64,000 nt of DNA, from positions 3,478,960 through 3,542,959 of the forward strand of contig NZ_CP024866.1 in NCBI RefSeq assembly GCF_004136015.1, given 5' to 3'. The position numbers and the translations under genes were made by a program. Below are positions 44,726 to 57,436 of this stretch, in pieces. This DNA is from Pseudomonas sp. ACM7. Lineage in GTDB: Bacteria; Pseudomonadota; Gammaproteobacteria; Pseudomonadales; Pseudomonadaceae. Within the stretch, counting starts at the first letter, position 1. Each line of letters starts with the position of its first letter. The notes beneath the pieces are model-generated. The model was not told where the DNA came from and searched no databases. It saw only the letters and a list, made by a program, of their open reading frames with translations.

Positions 44726-45763
44726 TTACTCGGCAGGCAAGTTCAGCCGTTGGCCGGCCATCAACAACGACAATCGACTGAGGCTCATCCACGGTGAACC
44801 GGCCGCCTGGCCTTTGATCTGTGCGTCGATGCGCTGAGCTTCCAGTAATAGCTGCGCCCAGCGTTGCGCCGAGTAGCGTTGCAAGGCTTTGCTCATCAAT
44901 GGTTTGCGTTTGTCCCAGACCGGCGGTCGGGCAGAGCTGAAGGCTTTGTCCAGCGGCACGCCCTGGCTGTATTGCAGTGACAGGTTGGCCAGCAGACGCA
45001 GCTCCCGGGCCAGCGCCCAGAGAATCACCGGTGGTTCGACGCCTTCACCGCGCAGGCCTTCGAGCATGCGCAGGGCATGAGCCGCTTCGCCGTTGAGAAT
45101 CGCATCGGTCAGGCCAAAGACATCGAAGCGCGCACTGTCGGCCACCGCCGCTTGCACGGTTTCGACGGTGATCTGACCACCTTCGGCCATCAGCTTGAGC
45201 TTTTCGATTTCCTGGGCTGCCGCCAGCAGGTTGCCCTCGACCCGTGCTGCGATCAGCTCGACGGCGTCCTGACTGGCGGAAAGCCCGGCCTGGGACAATC
45301 GTTGACGGATCCAGCTCGGCAACTGGTTGGCCTCTATCGGCCAGATTTGCACGAACTGGGTCTGCTGGCCTTCGACCAGCGCCTTGCCCCACTTGGTTTT
45401 CTGTGCACTGCCATCAAGCTTGGGCAGGCTGATCAGCAACACCGTGTCTTCGGCCGGCCGTGAACAGTACTCGATAAACGCAGCAGCGCCTTTGTCACCT
45501 GGTTTGCCGGACGGCAGACGCAGTTCCAGCAGGCGCTTTTCGGCGAACAACGACATGCTCGCGCCGGCTTGCAGCAACGTTCCCCAGTCGAAACTGGCGT
45601 CGGCGGCGAAGACCTGGCGTTCGTCGAATCCCTGTTGGCGGGCGGCGGCACGAATGGCATCGGCGGCTTCCTGACACAGCAGTGGGTCATCGCCACTGAT
45701 GATGTAGACCGGCGCGAGGGCACCTTGCAGGTGTTTGGCGAGTTGGGCGGGGGCGAGTTTCAT
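44726..45763 (-). CDS. holA: DNA polymerase III delta subunit
   Basis: This 345-residue clamp-loader delta subunit opens the beta clamp. It has the N-terminal YIISGDDPLLCQEAADAIR, the conserved LLELRLPSGKPGDKGA and the C-terminal DAQIKG motif. It lies 39 bp after lptE in the same direction. Confidence 0.96.
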   Translation of the reverse strand: MKLAPAQLAKHLQGALAPVYIISGDDPLLCQEAADAIRAAARQQGFDERQVFAADASFDWGTLLQAGASMSLFAEKRLLELRLPSGKPGDKGAAAFIEYCSRPAEDTVLLISLPKLDGSAQKTKWGKALVEGQQTQFVQIWPIEANQLPSWIRQRLSQAGLSASQDAVELIAARVEGNLLAAAQEIEKLKLMAEGGQITVETVQAAVADSARFDVFGLTDAILNGEAAHALRMLEGLRGEGVEPPVILWALARELRLLANLSLQYSQGVPLDKAFSSARPPVWDKRKPLMSKALQRYSAQRWAQLLLEAQRIDAQIKGQAAGSPWMSLSRLSLLMAGQRLNLPAE

Positions 45764-45775
45764 AGGCGAGGGCGA

Positions 45776-45797
45776 ACGGGGCGCCTGAGCGCCCCGT
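45776..45797. terminator. stem-loop between lptE and holA
   Basis: ACGGGGCGC / GCGCCCCGT is a 9-bp perfect stem with a 4-nt loop and no T-run. It may tune expression between the two genes. Confidence 0.4.
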
Positions 45798-45802
45798 AAG
45801 TC

Positions 45803-46408
45803 TTACTGCTGCGGCAGTTCGATTGGCGACTGTCGCGGTGTTTGCGCTTCAGCCTTCTGCGCCGCTTCCAGTGCATCGGCTTCAGCCTTGGCTCTGGCTT
45901 CGGCGGTCTGTTGCAGCTGATCCAGCTGGGTCGGCGTGAGCTGTTGCAGGCGCAGCATCATCCGTTGAACCAGTTCACGACGGGTTTCCTTGCGGGCGTC
46001 GTTGCCTTCCTGGTCGGAACCCACCAGGTTGTTGCCGTCGTGCATGAAGACCTTCTGCACTTCGAGCTTGTCGCTCAGCAGCGAAAGGTTGCGCCCACCA
46101 CGGATATCGTAGTTCAGCACCGTAGTCACCTGATACTCGCCAGTGCGACCGGCACCTGCGTAGCTGAGAATGCGCTGGCTTTCCTGCTCATCGGTCAGCA
46201 CCAGTTTGTAAGGGGCACCGGTGTAAACCTTGACGCCGCTGCTTTCGAGTACCTGGCGCAGTTGAGTCACGGTTTCGCCGTAGGCGTTGCGGGCGCTCAG
46301 GTCGAGTTCCTTGATCGCCAGTTCAGTGGTGCCGGTGCCGCGCAGCTGGAAACCGCAGGCGCTCAACAGGACCGCAAGGCCCATCACCAGCAAATTGCGT
46401 TTGATCAT
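45803..46408 (-). CDS. lptE: LPS-assembly lipoprotein LptE
   Basis: This 201-residue outer-membrane lipoprotein with lipobox LLSACGFQLRG plugs the LptD barrel for LPS delivery. The LQLRG-type start after the Cys and the RILSYAGAGRTGEYQV strand are typical. A longer C-terminal Ala/Glu/Gln-rich helix (from about 160) is usual in pseudomonads. It is downstream of leuS. Confidence 0.95.
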   Translation of the reverse strand: MIKRNLLVMGLAVLLSACGFQLRGTGTTELAIKELDLSARNAYGETVTQLRQVLESSGVKVYTGAPYKLVLTDEQESQRILSYAGAGRTGEYQVTTVLNYDIRGGRNLSLLSDKLEVQKVFMHDGNNLVGSDQEGNDARKETRRELVQRMMLRLQQLTPTQLDQLQQTAEARAKAEADALEAAQKAEAQTPRQSPIELPQQ

Positions 46409-46465
46409 CTTGTTGCTCCCCTTGAAACCATGTGGGCCGATCTTGCGGCCCGAAAGGTTTTACTC

Positions 46466-46488
46466 GGCGCCAGGTATGACCTGGCGCC
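46466..46488. terminator. stem-loop between leuS and lptE
   Basis: GGCGCCAGGT / ACCTGGCGCC, a 10-bp perfect stem with a 3-nt loop, has no T-run on either strand. A second small stem GGGCCG / CGGCCC lies at about 46435-46451. Confidence 0.4.
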
Positions 46489-46496
46489 TGATCCAA

Positions 46497-49163
<2,667 letters not shown>

Positions 49164-49382
49164 TCACGCCAAATCGGCGTTTCGGTGCCCGGACGAGCTG
49201 GAAGTGGAGTTACAGGAAGCGCCGTAGCATACATGACCGCACTCTACCGAGGGAAACCCTGATTACTGCTGCGGGTCGCCCAAAAACCGCTGCGAGGGCC
49301 GTTGGTCGCAGCATTCAGCCGGTTTGTTCATGGAAGCTAAGCTCTAAATGGGGAGTGAGTCTTATCTTCAATGAGGTGAGGG

Positions 49383-49703
49383 ATGGTTGAGTCACGGCAA
49401 AAAGTTACAAAACCGGAGCTGTACGAAAGACTGATCGATCGTCTGGGAATGGCCCTGGACGCGGCAAAAACCGCTGGTCGGTTACGCGATGAGCGTCCGC
49501 TGGAACTGGAATTGCGTGGCTTGAGCCCCGCAGAGTTTGCACTGGTCCAGGCGTATCTCGATCGCAGTGAACGTGAGACACACGGATGCTTGTCAGAAGC
49601 AGTGAAGCAACTCGACGCACCACGTTCGGCCAAGATCATCTGGCTCAAGGACAAGGTTCCCGGCAGGGACGCGGTAAAGGTCCGGTCTTTGCAATTCAAG
49701 TAA
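49383..49703 (+). CDS. hypothetical 106-residue protein
   Basis: The family is not recognised. The product is helical and charged, with TKPELYERLIDRLGMALDAA and LSPAEFALVQAYLDRSERET segments and no signal or membrane helix. GAGGTGAGGG precedes ATG 49383. Codon use resembles neighbouring genes, and the position between leuS and the YdcF-like gene seems typical for fluorescent pseudomonads. The 279-bp interval upstream (49104-49382), shared with divergent leuS, shows no other gene. Confidence 0.65.
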   Translation: MVESRQKVTKPELYERLIDRLGMALDAAKTAGRLRDERPLELELRGLSPAEFALVQAYLDRSERETHGCLSEAVKQLDAPRSAKIIWLKDKVPGRDAVKVRSLQFK

Positions 49704-49811
49704 GGACACTGGAAGTAATGTCTGATGTATTTGTGAAGCATAGTCCTTCCGTATTTGTTGTCGCATTGCGTCAACCCACTTAGGCTTCGGGCATCTTTTT
49801 GGAGATGCTCG

Positions 49812-50573
49812 ATGCCTTTTCGATATTTCGTTAAACAACTCCTGTTTCCGCCCGGCATTTTTTTGCTGCTGTTGGTGCTTGCCTGGTGGCTGCGTCGCTC
49901 AAGACCGCGCCTTGCCGGATTGTGCTTTGCGCTGGGCGTGGGCGGCTTCTGGCTGATGAGCTTGCCGGTGGTGGTGCAGTGGGGCGCCAAGGCGCTGGAG
50001 CGTGAAGCGCCGTTGGCCCGCGACGATTGGGCAACGCTGAGTCAGCGCGCCGACGCGATCGTGGTACTCGGTTCGGGGCGTGAGCGGGGCGATCTGGCAT
50101 GGGGCGCTGACCAGCCAACGGGCGTGGGCCTGGAACGCGAGCGCTATGCGGCGCGGCTGGCCAAGGCCTCCGGTTTGCCGATTCTGACCAGCGGAGGCCT
50201 GCATTACGGCACCCCGCCAACCGAAGCGAAGTTGATGGCGGACTCGCTGCACGATGATTTCGGCATGGCAGTGCGCTGGCAAGAAGGGCGCAGTCGCACG
50301 ACCTGGGAGAACGCGCAGTTCAGCGCGCAAGTGTTGTTGCCGGAAGGGATCAAGCGCGTGGTCGTCGTGACTCAGGCCTGGCACATGCCACGAGCGGTCT
50401 GGAGTTTCAAAAAGGCAGGATTTGAAGTGGTGCCAGCACCAGTGGGGTTTTTAGGCGTGGACAACGCCCGGCCACTGGGTGGCTGGATGCCGGAATTCAA
50501 GTCGATCTGGCAGAGCGGGCAGTTGTTGAATGAGGCGGTGGGGCAGATCGGGTATTCGTTGTTTTACCGCTGA
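49812..50573 (+). CDS. YdcF/ElyC-like DUF218 membrane protein
   Basis: This 253-residue protein has two N-terminal membrane helices (LLFPPGIFLLLLVLAWW and a following one) and a DUF218 domain with DAIVVLGSGRERGD, LTSGGLHYGTPPTEA and VVVTQAWHMPRAVWSF. It resembles E. coli ElyC, which supports peptidoglycan precursor supply and lipid carrier use. ATG 49812 has GGAGATG upstream. Confidence 0.9.
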   Translation: MPFRYFVKQLLFPPGIFLLLLVLAWWLRRSRPRLAGLCFALGVGGFWLMSLPVVVQWGAKALEREAPLARDDWATLSQRADAIVVLGSGRERGDLAWGADQPTGVGLERERYAARLAKASGLPILTSGGLHYGTPPTEAKLMADSLHDDFGMAVRWQEGRSRTTWENAQFSAQVLLPEGIKRVVVVTQAWHMPRAVWSFKKAGFEVVPAPVGFLGVDNARPLGGWMPEFKSIWQSGQLLNEAVGQIGYSLFYR

Positions 50574-50576
50574 ATA

Positions 50577-50680
50577 TCAAAAGATCGCAGCCTCGTTTCA
50601 CTCGACAGCTCCTACAGGGGATTGCGTACTCTGTAGGAGCTGTGTAGGAGCTGTCGAGTGAAACGAGGCTGCGATCTTTT
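50577..50680. repeat. inverted REP-like pair with a partial tandem copy
   Basis: The left arm runs from TCAAAAGATCGCAGCC to AGCTCCTACAG (50577-50617) and the right arm is at 50642-50680. The middle carries GTCGAGTGAAACGAGG in place of the usual core. The end motif TGTAGGAGCTG is repeated in tandem at about 50632-50653. It lies between convergent genes. Confidence 0.85.
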
Positions 50681-50697
50681 TACTGGCGCCGCAATAC

Positions 50698-52221
50698 CTA
50701 AACGGTCTTGGCCATCCGGCTAGCCACCAGCGCCCAACCAAACAGCAACACGCAAACAATGATCAGCGGCCACGAACGCCATTCCAGATAAGGCGTCAGG
50801 TTGTGCATGGGCACCACTTCACCGTACAAAATGCCGCGCTCGAACTGCGGGATCTGGACAGTGATCTGGCCGAACGGGTTGATCAAACCGGTCACGCCGT
50901 TGTTGGTGGCGCGGATCATCCAGCGACCGGCCTCCAGTGCGCGCATCTGCGCCATTTGCAAGTGTTGCAGCGGGCCGATGGACGTGCCGAACCAAGTGTC
51001 ATTGCTGATGGTCAGCAGCAGATCGCTACGCGCCGCAAGGCTGGCGGCGAATTCCGGGTAAACCACTTCGTAGCAGATAAACGGCGCAATTTGATAACCC
51101 TTGGCCTGCAGCATCGGCTGATCGGCGGGGCCGCGGGCAAAGTCCGACATCGGCAGGTCAAAGAAGGCGATCAGTCCGCGAAGCACGTCTTGTAACGGAA
51201 CATATTCGCCAAACGGCACCAGCTTCTGTTTGAGGTAAGTGCCATCGCCTTCACCTGCGACGGTGATGCCGTTGTAGAAACGCTTCTGGTGATGGACTTC
51301 CTCGCGAATCGGTACGCCGGTAATCAGCGCGGACTTACGCTCTGCTGCGAAGCTTCCCATCATGTTCAGGTAGCCCTCGGCGGACTCCTTGAGCACCGGG
51401 ATGGCCGTTTCCGGCCAGATCAGCAAGTCGACCGGTTTCGAGCTGAAGCTCATGTCGCGGTACAGCGCCAACTGCGCGTTGAGCTGCGCCGGGTCCCACT
51501 TCATGCTCTGTTCGATGTTGCCCTGAATCGCCGCGACACTCAGCGGATCACCCGCCGGGGTTGTCCAGGCGTGTTCCTTGAGCGCCATGCCGGCCACCCA
51601 AGGGCCGACCAGCAGCAACACACCCGCGGCGATGAAACCTTTGCGGCCAGTGCGCACCAGGCGCAAAGCGTTGTAGATCAGCGCGGCCGTCAGGGCCAGG
51701 GTGAAGGAGATCAGCCACATCCCGCCGAGTGGCGCGAGCCCGGCCAACGGGCCGTCGAGCTGGCTGTAGCCGGAATAAAGCCAGGGGAAACCGGTCAGGA
51801 ACCAGCCGCGAAAGGCTTCCTGGCCGACCCACAGCGCCGCAAACGCCAGGGCATCAGCCAGCGGCGCTTCGTTACGGCGCAGCCAGCGTGCCCAGATCCA
51901 GGCGGGCAGGGCGAAGAACCAGGCAATCGCCGCCGTGAAGATCAGCATCAGGAAACCGGCCAGCAGCACCGACGCGCCACCGAAGTGGTGAATGCTGTAG
52001 TAGATCCAACTGGTGCCAGCGCCAAAAAGGCCGAAACCGAAACACCAGCCACGGCCCTGGGCCTGACGGGGGTTCAGCTCGCGTAAGCCGGCATAGAAGA
52101 AACCGACCGCCAGCAGTGCCAATGGCCAGATATCGTACGGCGCCAACGCCAGGGTGGTGATTGCACCGGCCACCACGGCCAGCAGGTTACCGGGCCAGCC
52201 GGGGCGGGTCAGACGATGCAT
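50698..52221 (-). CDS. lnt: apolipoprotein N-acyltransferase
   Basis: This 507-residue inner-membrane protein with a nitrilase-like periplasmic domain completes lipoprotein maturation. The catalytic triad is visible: E271 in LLIWPETAIP, K333 in KQKLVPFGEY and C383 in FICYEVVYPEF. About six to eight membrane helices flank it. It lies 14 bp after corC. Confidence 0.97.
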   Translation of the reverse strand: MHRLTRPGWPGNLLAVVAGAITTLALAPYDIWPLALLAVGFFYAGLRELNPRQAQGRGWCFGFGLFGAGTSWIYYSIHHFGGASVLLAGFLMLIFTAAIAWFFALPAWIWARWLRRNEAPLADALAFAALWVGQEAFRGWFLTGFPWLYSGYSQLDGPLAGLAPLGGMWLISFTLALTAALIYNALRLVRTGRKGFIAAGVLLLVGPWVAGMALKEHAWTTPAGDPLSVAAIQGNIEQSMKWDPAQLNAQLALYRDMSFSSKPVDLLIWPETAIPVLKESAEGYLNMMGSFAAERKSALITGVPIREEVHHQKRFYNGITVAGEGDGTYLKQKLVPFGEYVPLQDVLRGLIAFFDLPMSDFARGPADQPMLQAKGYQIAPFICYEVVYPEFAASLAARSDLLLTISNDTWFGTSIGPLQHLQMAQMRALEAGRWMIRATNNGVTGLINPFGQITVQIPQFERGILYGEVVPMHNLTPYLEWRSWPLIIVCVLLFGWALVASRMAKTV

Positions 52222-52235
52222 TTCAATCCTTAGAA

Positions 52236-53075
52236 TTACCGGGCGATAGGTGTCAGGCGCAGCAGGTGAATCCGACGGCTGTCGGCGTTCAGGATGCGGA
52301 AGCGATAAGGGCCGATTTCAGTGATTTCGTTGCGTTTTGGCAGGTGCCCGAACGCGCTCATCACCAGACCGCCGACAGTGTCGAATTCGTCATCGGAGAA
52401 TTGGCTGTCGAAGAACTCGTTGAAGTTCTCGATCGGCGTCAGGGCCTTGATCAGGAAATCACCGCTGGGCAGCGGCTTGATGTAGCTGTCTTCTTCGACG
52501 TCATGCTCGTCTTCGATGTCGCCGACGATCTGTTCCAGCACGTCTTCGATGGTCACCAGGCCCGCCACACCGCCGTATTCGTCAATGACGATGGCCATGT
52601 GGTTGTGGTTGGCGCGAAACTCGCGCAGCAGCACATTCAGGCGCTTGGACTCAGGCACGAAAGTGGCCGGGCGCAGCAGGTCCTTGATGTTGAAGCTGTC
52701 GCCGTTCTCCTTGAGGATCAACGGCAGCAAGTCCTTGGCCAGCAACACGCCCATCACGTCATCGTGGCTTTCGCCGATCACCGGGTAGCGGGAGTGGGCC
52801 GAGTCGACCACGGCAGGCAGGAACTCGCGGGGTGTCTGGGTCGCCTTGATGCTGATCATCTGCGAGCGCGGGACCATGATGTCCCGTACTTGCAGGTCAG
52901 CAACCTGGATGGCGCCTTCGACGATGGCCAGCGCTTCGCTGTCCAGCAACTTGTTTTGGTGTGCATCGCGCAGCAGCTCCAGCAGCTCCTGGCGGTTCTT
53001 CGGCTCGTGGGCAAAAGCCTGGGTGAGCTTACCCAGCCATGACTTTTGCCCGTTGCTCGATCGATCTTCGCTCAT
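52236..53075 (-). CDS. corC: CorC/HlyC family transporter-associated protein with CBS domains
   Basis: This 279-residue cytosolic protein has two CBS domains (about 65-190: VRDIMVPRSQMISI, HSRYPVIGESHDDVMG, IDEYGGVAGLVTIEDVLEQI) and a C-terminal CorC/HlyC domain (about 205-278). It is linked to magnesium efflux. It lies between ybeY and lnt in the usual order. Confidence 0.95.
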   Translation of the reverse strand: MSEDRSSNGQKSWLGKLTQAFAHEPKNRQELLELLRDAHQNKLLDSEALAIVEGAIQVADLQVRDIMVPRSQMISIKATQTPREFLPAVVDSAHSRYPVIGESHDDVMGVLLAKDLLPLILKENGDSFNIKDLLRPATFVPESKRLNVLLREFRANHNHMAIVIDEYGGVAGLVTIEDVLEQIVGDIEDEHDVEEDSYIKPLPSGDFLIKALTPIENFNEFFDSQFSDDEFDTVGGLVMSAFGHLPKRNEITEIGPYRFRILNADSRRIHLLRLTPIAR

Positions 53076-53080
53076 AGCGA

Positions 53081-53575
53081 TTACTCTGAATCCTTTGTTG
53101 TAACGGTAGGGGATGCGTCTGTTTCGTCGTCCGCATACGGGTCGGGAAAGCCCAACTCTGCAAGCAACGTTCGTTCCAGTGCTTCCATTTCTTCGGCTTC
53201 ATCGTCATCTATATGGTCGTAACCCAGCAGATGCAAGCAGCCGTGAATCACCAGATGCGCCCAATGGGCGTTAAGAGCTTTGCCTTGTTCGGCGGCTTCG
53301 CGCTCGACCACCGCCACGCAGATCACCAGATCGCCCAGTAGCGGGATATCCAGAAATTCGTCGGGAACGTCAGCGGGGAACGACAGAACATTAGTGGCGT
53401 AATCCTTTTGCCGCCAGGTGTGATTGAGCTCACGACCTTCGGCTTCGTCGACCAGGCGAATAGTCATCTCGGAGTCAGCGGTGCGCTGACGCAGCGCCAG
53501 TTCGCACCATTGGCGGAACTCGGCTTCGCTTGGGGCAGGCGCTTCGGTAGCCAGTTGCAGATCAAGCTCAAGCAT
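53081..53575 (-). CDS. ybeY: endoribonuclease YbeY
   Basis: This 164-residue metal-dependent RNase acts in 16S rRNA 3' maturation and ribosome quality control. The zinc motif [11 protein letters not shown] is complete. ATG 53575 (MLELDLQLA) overlaps the phoH-like stop by 8 bp and aligns with the E. coli start; an ATG at 53602 would add nine residues. Confidence 0.97.
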   Translation of the reverse strand: MLELDLQLATEAPAPSEAEFRQWCELALRQRTADSEMTIRLVDEAEGRELNHTWRQKDYATNVLSFPADVPDEFLDIPLLGDLVICVAVVEREAAEQGKALNAHWAHLVIHGCLHLLGYDHIDDDEAEEMEALERTLLAELGFPDPYADDETDASPTVTTKDSE

Positions 53576-54572
53576 CGCGGCGGCTGTCCTTTGGGGCTTC
53601 ATCGGTCACGCGATTCTCGAAGCGCTCGTAGGCTTCGACGATGCGTTGCACCAGTGGATGGCGCACAACGTCCTTGGGTTTGAAATGGGTGAAGCTAATA
53701 CCCGGCACATCTTTCAGCACTTCGATCACATGGTGCAGCCCGGACTTGGTGCCTTTCGGCAGGTCGACCTGGGTGATGTCACCGGTGATGACTGCGGTAG
53801 AGCCGAAGCCGATCCGGGTCAGGAACATCTTCATCTGCTCGACGGTGGTGTTCTGGCTTTCGTCGAGGATGATGAAACTGTTGTTCAAGGTGCGACCGCG
53901 CATGTAGGCCAGCGGCGCGACTTCGATCACCTGACGCTCGATCAACTTGGCGACGTGTTCGAAGCCGAGCATTTCGTAGAGTGCGTCATAGAGCGGGCGC
54001 AGGTACGGGTCGATCTTCTGTGACAAGTCGCCGGGCAGGAAACCGAGCTTTTCGCCCGCTTCAACCGCCGGACGCACCAGCAGGATGCGGCGAATCTGCT
54101 CGCGTTCCAGCGCGTCTACCGCGCAGGCAACGGCCAGATAGGTCTTGCCGGTACCGGCCGGGCCGATGCCGAAGTTGATGTCGTTACCGAGGATTTCCTT
54201 CACATAGCGCAACTGATTCAAGCCGCGAGGGCGAATCATGCCTTTTTTGGTGCGCAGGGCGACGGAAGGTTCGGAGGGGGAGGCGTTGTCCAGCTCTTCG
54301 ACGGCCGATTCCTGCAGGAACAGGTGAACCATGTCCGGCGACAGCTCGGTACCCTTGGTTTCCCGGTACAGGCGGCGCAGGAGGTTTTCCGCGGAGGTGG
54401 TGTGCTTGGGTTCGCCGATCAGTTCGAACTGGTTTCCGCGGTTGCGGATCTCGATGGTCAGGCGCTGTTCGATCAAGCGCAGATGCTCGTCGAATTGCCC
54501 GCACAGATTGGCGAAGCGGCGAGCTTCAAAAGGCTCGAGGATAAAACGATGTGGTTCTATGGGTGCGTTCAA
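53568..54572 (-). CDS. ybeZ: PhoH-like ATPase (YbeZ)
   Basis: This 334-residue protein is a P-loop ATPase of the PhoH family with Walker [17 protein letters not shown] and Walker [12 protein letters not shown]. It is the usual partner of YbeY. The start is most likely the TTG at 54572 ([16 protein letters not shown]), since nothing upstream in frame resembles the family and no ATG is available. miaB precedes it after a REP pair. Confidence 0.93.
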   Translation of the reverse strand: MNAPIEPHRFILEPFEARRFANLCGQFDEHLRLIEQRLTIEIRNRGNQFELIGEPKHTTSAENLLRRLYRETKGTELSPDMVHLFLQESAVEELDNASPSEPSVALRTKKGMIRPRGLNQLRYVKEILGNDINFGIGPAGTGKTYLAVACAVDALEREQIRRILLVRPAVEAGEKLGFLPGDLSQKIDPYLRPLYDALYEMLGFEHVAKLIERQVIEVAPLAYMRGRTLNNSFIILDESQNTTVEQMKMFLTRIGFGSTAVITGDITQVDLPKGTKSGLHHVIEVLKDVPGISFTHFKPKDVVRHPLVQRIVEAYERFENRVTDEAPKDSRRDA

Positions 54573-54675
54573 GGTCGTATTTAGCCGCCCTGGGGCAATT
54601 AAGATGAAATCAAGGATAACGCCAGTGGCCTGGGTGCGAAAGCTCTTAAATATTCCAGCGCCAAACACCGTCCCT

Positions 54676-54765
54676 TGTGGGAGCGAGCTTGCTCGCGATG
54701 GCGGCATGACAGACGACTTATATGTTGAATGTCAGACCGTAATCGCGAGCAAGCTCGCTCCCACA
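54676..54765. repeat. inverted REP pair (GAGCGAGCTTGCTCGCGA type)
   Basis: Copies at 54676-54698 and 54743-54765 lie between miaB and the phoH-like gene. Confidence 0.88.
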
Positions 54766-54778
54766 GGGGAATGCGGTG

Positions 54779-56107
54779 TTACGAAATCAACGAGCCCCGC
54801 AGCGAGTGCGGCTGAGCAGCATCAATGTGCACATCGGCGAACTGACCAATCAACGTCGGATTGTCGCAGCGGAAATTGACGATGCGGTTATTCTCGGTCC
54901 GGCCTTGCAGTTCGCCGGGGTCTTTTTTCGAATAATCGGTCACCAGGATCCGCTGGATCGAACCGACCATTTGTCGGCTGATCTCGAAGCCTTGCTGGTT
55001 CAGGCGATGTTGCAGGGCGTTCAGGCGTTCTTTTTTCAGCTCTTCCGGCGTTTCGTCGGCCAGATCGGCAGCAGGAGTACCCGGGCGCTGGCTATAGACG
55101 AACGAGTAGGAGAAGTCGAAGCCGACGTCTTCGATCAGCTTCATGGTCTGTTCGAAGTCTTTCTCGGTCTCACCCGGGAAGCCGACGATGAAGTCCGAAC
55201 TGATGCAAATCCCCGGCACAGCGGCCCGCAGTTTGCGCAGTTTGGATTTGTATTCCAGCGCGGTGTGGTTGCGCTTCATCGCCGCCAGGATTCGGTCCGA
55301 ACCCGACTGCACCGGCAAGTGCAGGTGTTTGACCAGTTCCGGCACGTCGGCGTGAGCCTGGATCAGGCTGTCGGAGAACTCCAGCGGGTGTGAGGTGGTG
55401 TAGCGGATGCGGTCGATGCCATCGACGGCGGCCACCACCCGGATCAACTCGGCGAGATCCGCCAGGCGTCCATCGTGAGTGGTCCCACGGTAACCGTTGA
55501 CGTTTTGGCCCAGCAGGGTCACTTCGCGCACGCCGTTTTCAGCCAGGTGCATGATCTCGGCGATCACGTCATCGAAAGGTCGGCTGACTTCTTCGCCGCG
55601 GGTGTAAGGCACCACGCAGAACGTGCAGTACTTGCTGCAGCCTTCCATGACCGACACGTAGGCGCTTGGGCCATCGATGCGCGGTTCGGGCAAGTGGTCG
55701 AACTTTTCGATTTCCGGAAACGAGACGTCGACTTGCGGCAGCTTGGTAGCGCGGGCGGCGTCGATCATTTCCGGCAGGCGGTGCAGGGTCTGCGGACCGA
55801 AGACCACGTCCACGTAAGGGGCGCGGTCGCGAATTGCAGCGCCTTCCTGGCTGGCCACGCAACCGCCAACGGCGATGACCATGTCCGGGTTTGCCAGTTT
55901 CAGTTCGCGCCAGCGGCCGAGTTGGGAATACACCCGGTCCTGGGCGCGTTCGCGGATCGAGCAGGTGTTGAGCAGGATCACGTCGGCATCTTCAGCGCGA
56001 GCGGTGACTTCCAGGGCCTGATGTTCGCCCAGCAGATCGACCATGCGCGAGCTGTCGTACTCGTTCATCTGGCAACCGTGGGTTTCGATGTAAAGCTTCT
56101 TGGCCAT
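54779..56107 (-). CDS. miaB: tRNA-2-methylthio-N6-dimethylallyladenosine synthase
   Basis: This 442-residue radical SAM methylthiotransferase modifies A37 of UNN-decoding tRNAs. It has an N-terminal UPF0004 domain ([26 protein letters not shown]), a radical SAM cluster in CSKYCTFC, and a C-terminal TRAM domain. ATG 56107 ([11 protein letters not shown]) fits the family; ATG 56119 would add four residues. Confidence 0.97.
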   Translation of the reverse strand: MAKKLYIETHGCQMNEYDSSRMVDLLGEHQALEVTARAEDADVILLNTCSIRERAQDRVYSQLGRWRELKLANPDMVIAVGGCVASQEGAAIRDRAPYVDVVFGPQTLHRLPEMIDAARATKLPQVDVSFPEIEKFDHLPEPRIDGPSAYVSVMEGCSKYCTFCVVPYTRGEEVSRPFDDVIAEIMHLAENGVREVTLLGQNVNGYRGTTHDGRLADLAELIRVVAAVDGIDRIRYTTSHPLEFSDSLIQAHADVPELVKHLHLPVQSGSDRILAAMKRNHTALEYKSKLRKLRAAVPGICISSDFIVGFPGETEKDFEQTMKLIEDVGFDFSYSFVYSQRPGTPAADLADETPEELKKERLNALQHRLNQQGFEISRQMVGSIQRILVTDYSKKDPGELQGRTENNRIVNFRCDNPTLIGQFADVHIDAAQPHSLRGSLIS

Positions 56108-56241
56108 GGACAGAGTCATCACGTGATTCAAAGAACCGCGCATTATAGGGAACATGTCCCAAGGTTCCTACCGCTGTGCGTCCGGCGGCTATGCTATAGT
56201 TCGCGCCCTCATTTTTATCCCCGATGTGTTGCTCGCCCACC

Positions 56242-56571
56242 ATGACCAAACGTGAAGCTCCAATCTACAAGGTGATTTTCCTCAACCAGGGCCAGGTGTA
56301 CGAAATGTATGCCAAGCAGATCTATCAAAGTGATCTGTGGGGCTTCCTGGAAGTGGAAGAGTTCGTCTTTGGCGAGCGCACGCAAGTGGTCGTCGATCCG
56401 AGCGAAGAGAAGCTCAAGGCTCAGTTCGAAGGCGTTGTGCGCAGCTTTGTGCCGATGCATTCGATCGTGCGGATCGACGAGGTCGAGCGCCTCGGCACAC
56501 CGAAAATCAGCGAAGCCCGCGGCGCGGTCGGCAATGTCATGCCGTTTCCGATGCCGATGCCTGAGAAGTAA
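56242..56571 (+). CDS. DUF1820 protein
   Basis: This 109-residue protein opens KREAPIYKVIFLNQGQVYEM and contains GFLEVEEFVFGE, the DUF1820 pattern, with a methionine/proline-rich tail MPFPMPMPEK. The function is unknown; the N-terminal half looks like a small beta-barrel. ATG 56242 is preferred over 56224. It is divergent from miaB. Confidence 0.92.
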   Translation: MTKREAPIYKVIFLNQGQVYEMYAKQIYQSDLWGFLEVEEFVFGERTQVVVDPSEEKLKAQFEGVVRSFVPMHSIVRIDEVERLGTPKISEARGAVGNVMPFPMPMPEK

Positions 56572-56594
56572 GCCTCAAGACCGAGTTGCCCCCA

Positions 56595-56669
56595 TTCGCG
56601 AGCAAGCCCGCTCCCACATTTGATTTGTGTACGACGCAGATCAAATGTGGGAGCGGGCTTGCTCGCGAA
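56595..56669. repeat. inverted REP pair with 30-bp perfect arms
   Basis: Arms at 56595-56624 and 56640-56669 with a 15-nt loop lie between convergent genes. Confidence 0.92.
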
Positions 56670-56694
56670 GGGGTCAGAAAGATCGAAGCAGAAT

Positions 56695-57249
56695 TCAAGG
56701 CAGTGGCGAAAACGGCGTACGCCCATCGGCGCTCTGCAATTCCATCAGGTACTTGCGGAAGATTTGCCCCAGTACCTGAGTAGCCACCTCAAGTTCTTCG
56801 CGGGGCATTTTCTCGGCGACTTCGTCGGCGGTGTCCAATGCTTCTTCAGCGCCATTGACCGCCGCCATTTTCAGCACGATATAAGCCTGGACGTTATTGG
56901 CCGGTACGCCTTCACCGTGGAAGAACATGGTGCCCAGTTTGAATTGCGCCTGAGCATGGCCTTGCAACGAGGCCTTTTCGAAGTAGCTCAGGGCTTTTTT
57001 GAGGTCGCGCGGCGTATTTTTGCCGTCGTAGTAGAACTCACCCAACTCGTATTGCGCTTGGGCATCCCCTTCATCCGACGCTTTCTGGCAGGCGGCGAGA
57101 GCCTGTGCCAGGTCTTGCGGCTGAGTATTGAGGGTGCAACGACCCATCGCTGGGATTAACAACGAGTTGCCGCCTGCTTGTGCGAGCGCGAGCAGGGGCT
57201 GAAGGAGCAACAGGCAGCCCAATGCAAGGGCGCGGCCGGTGCGGTTCAT
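56695..57249 (-). CDS. Sel1/TPR-repeat secreted protein
   Basis: This 184-residue protein has a signal peptide (LALGCLLLLQPLLALAQA) and about three Sel1-like repeats (GDAQAQYELGEFYYDG, GHAQAQFKLGTMFFHG and one weaker). Such repeats mediate protein contacts. ATG 57249 begins MNRTGRALALG. It corresponds by position to PAO1 PA3978; the role is unknown. Confidence 0.85.
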   Translation of the reverse strand: MNRTGRALALGCLLLLQPLLALAQAGGNSLLIPAMGRCTLNTQPQDLAQALAACQKASDEGDAQAQYELGEFYYDGKNTPRDLKKALSYFEKASLQGHAQAQFKLGTMFFHGEGVPANNVQAYIVLKMAAVNGAEEALDTADEVAEKMPREELEVATQVLGQIFRKYLMELQSADGRTPFSPLP

Positions 57250-57436
57250 GGGAATCGACTTACCTCTGAAGGGCGCGCGGACCCATCGAGGGATCCAATA
57301 AGCGCGCATTATGAAATAAGCAGGGCCAACCTTACAAAGTCTTTACTCGTTTTTCTGCTGCGCGGGGAATATATCGCCCACTTTGCTGGGGATTTTGAGC
57401 AGAAGAGTAGGAATAAGGGCGGAAATGCAGGTGAAA

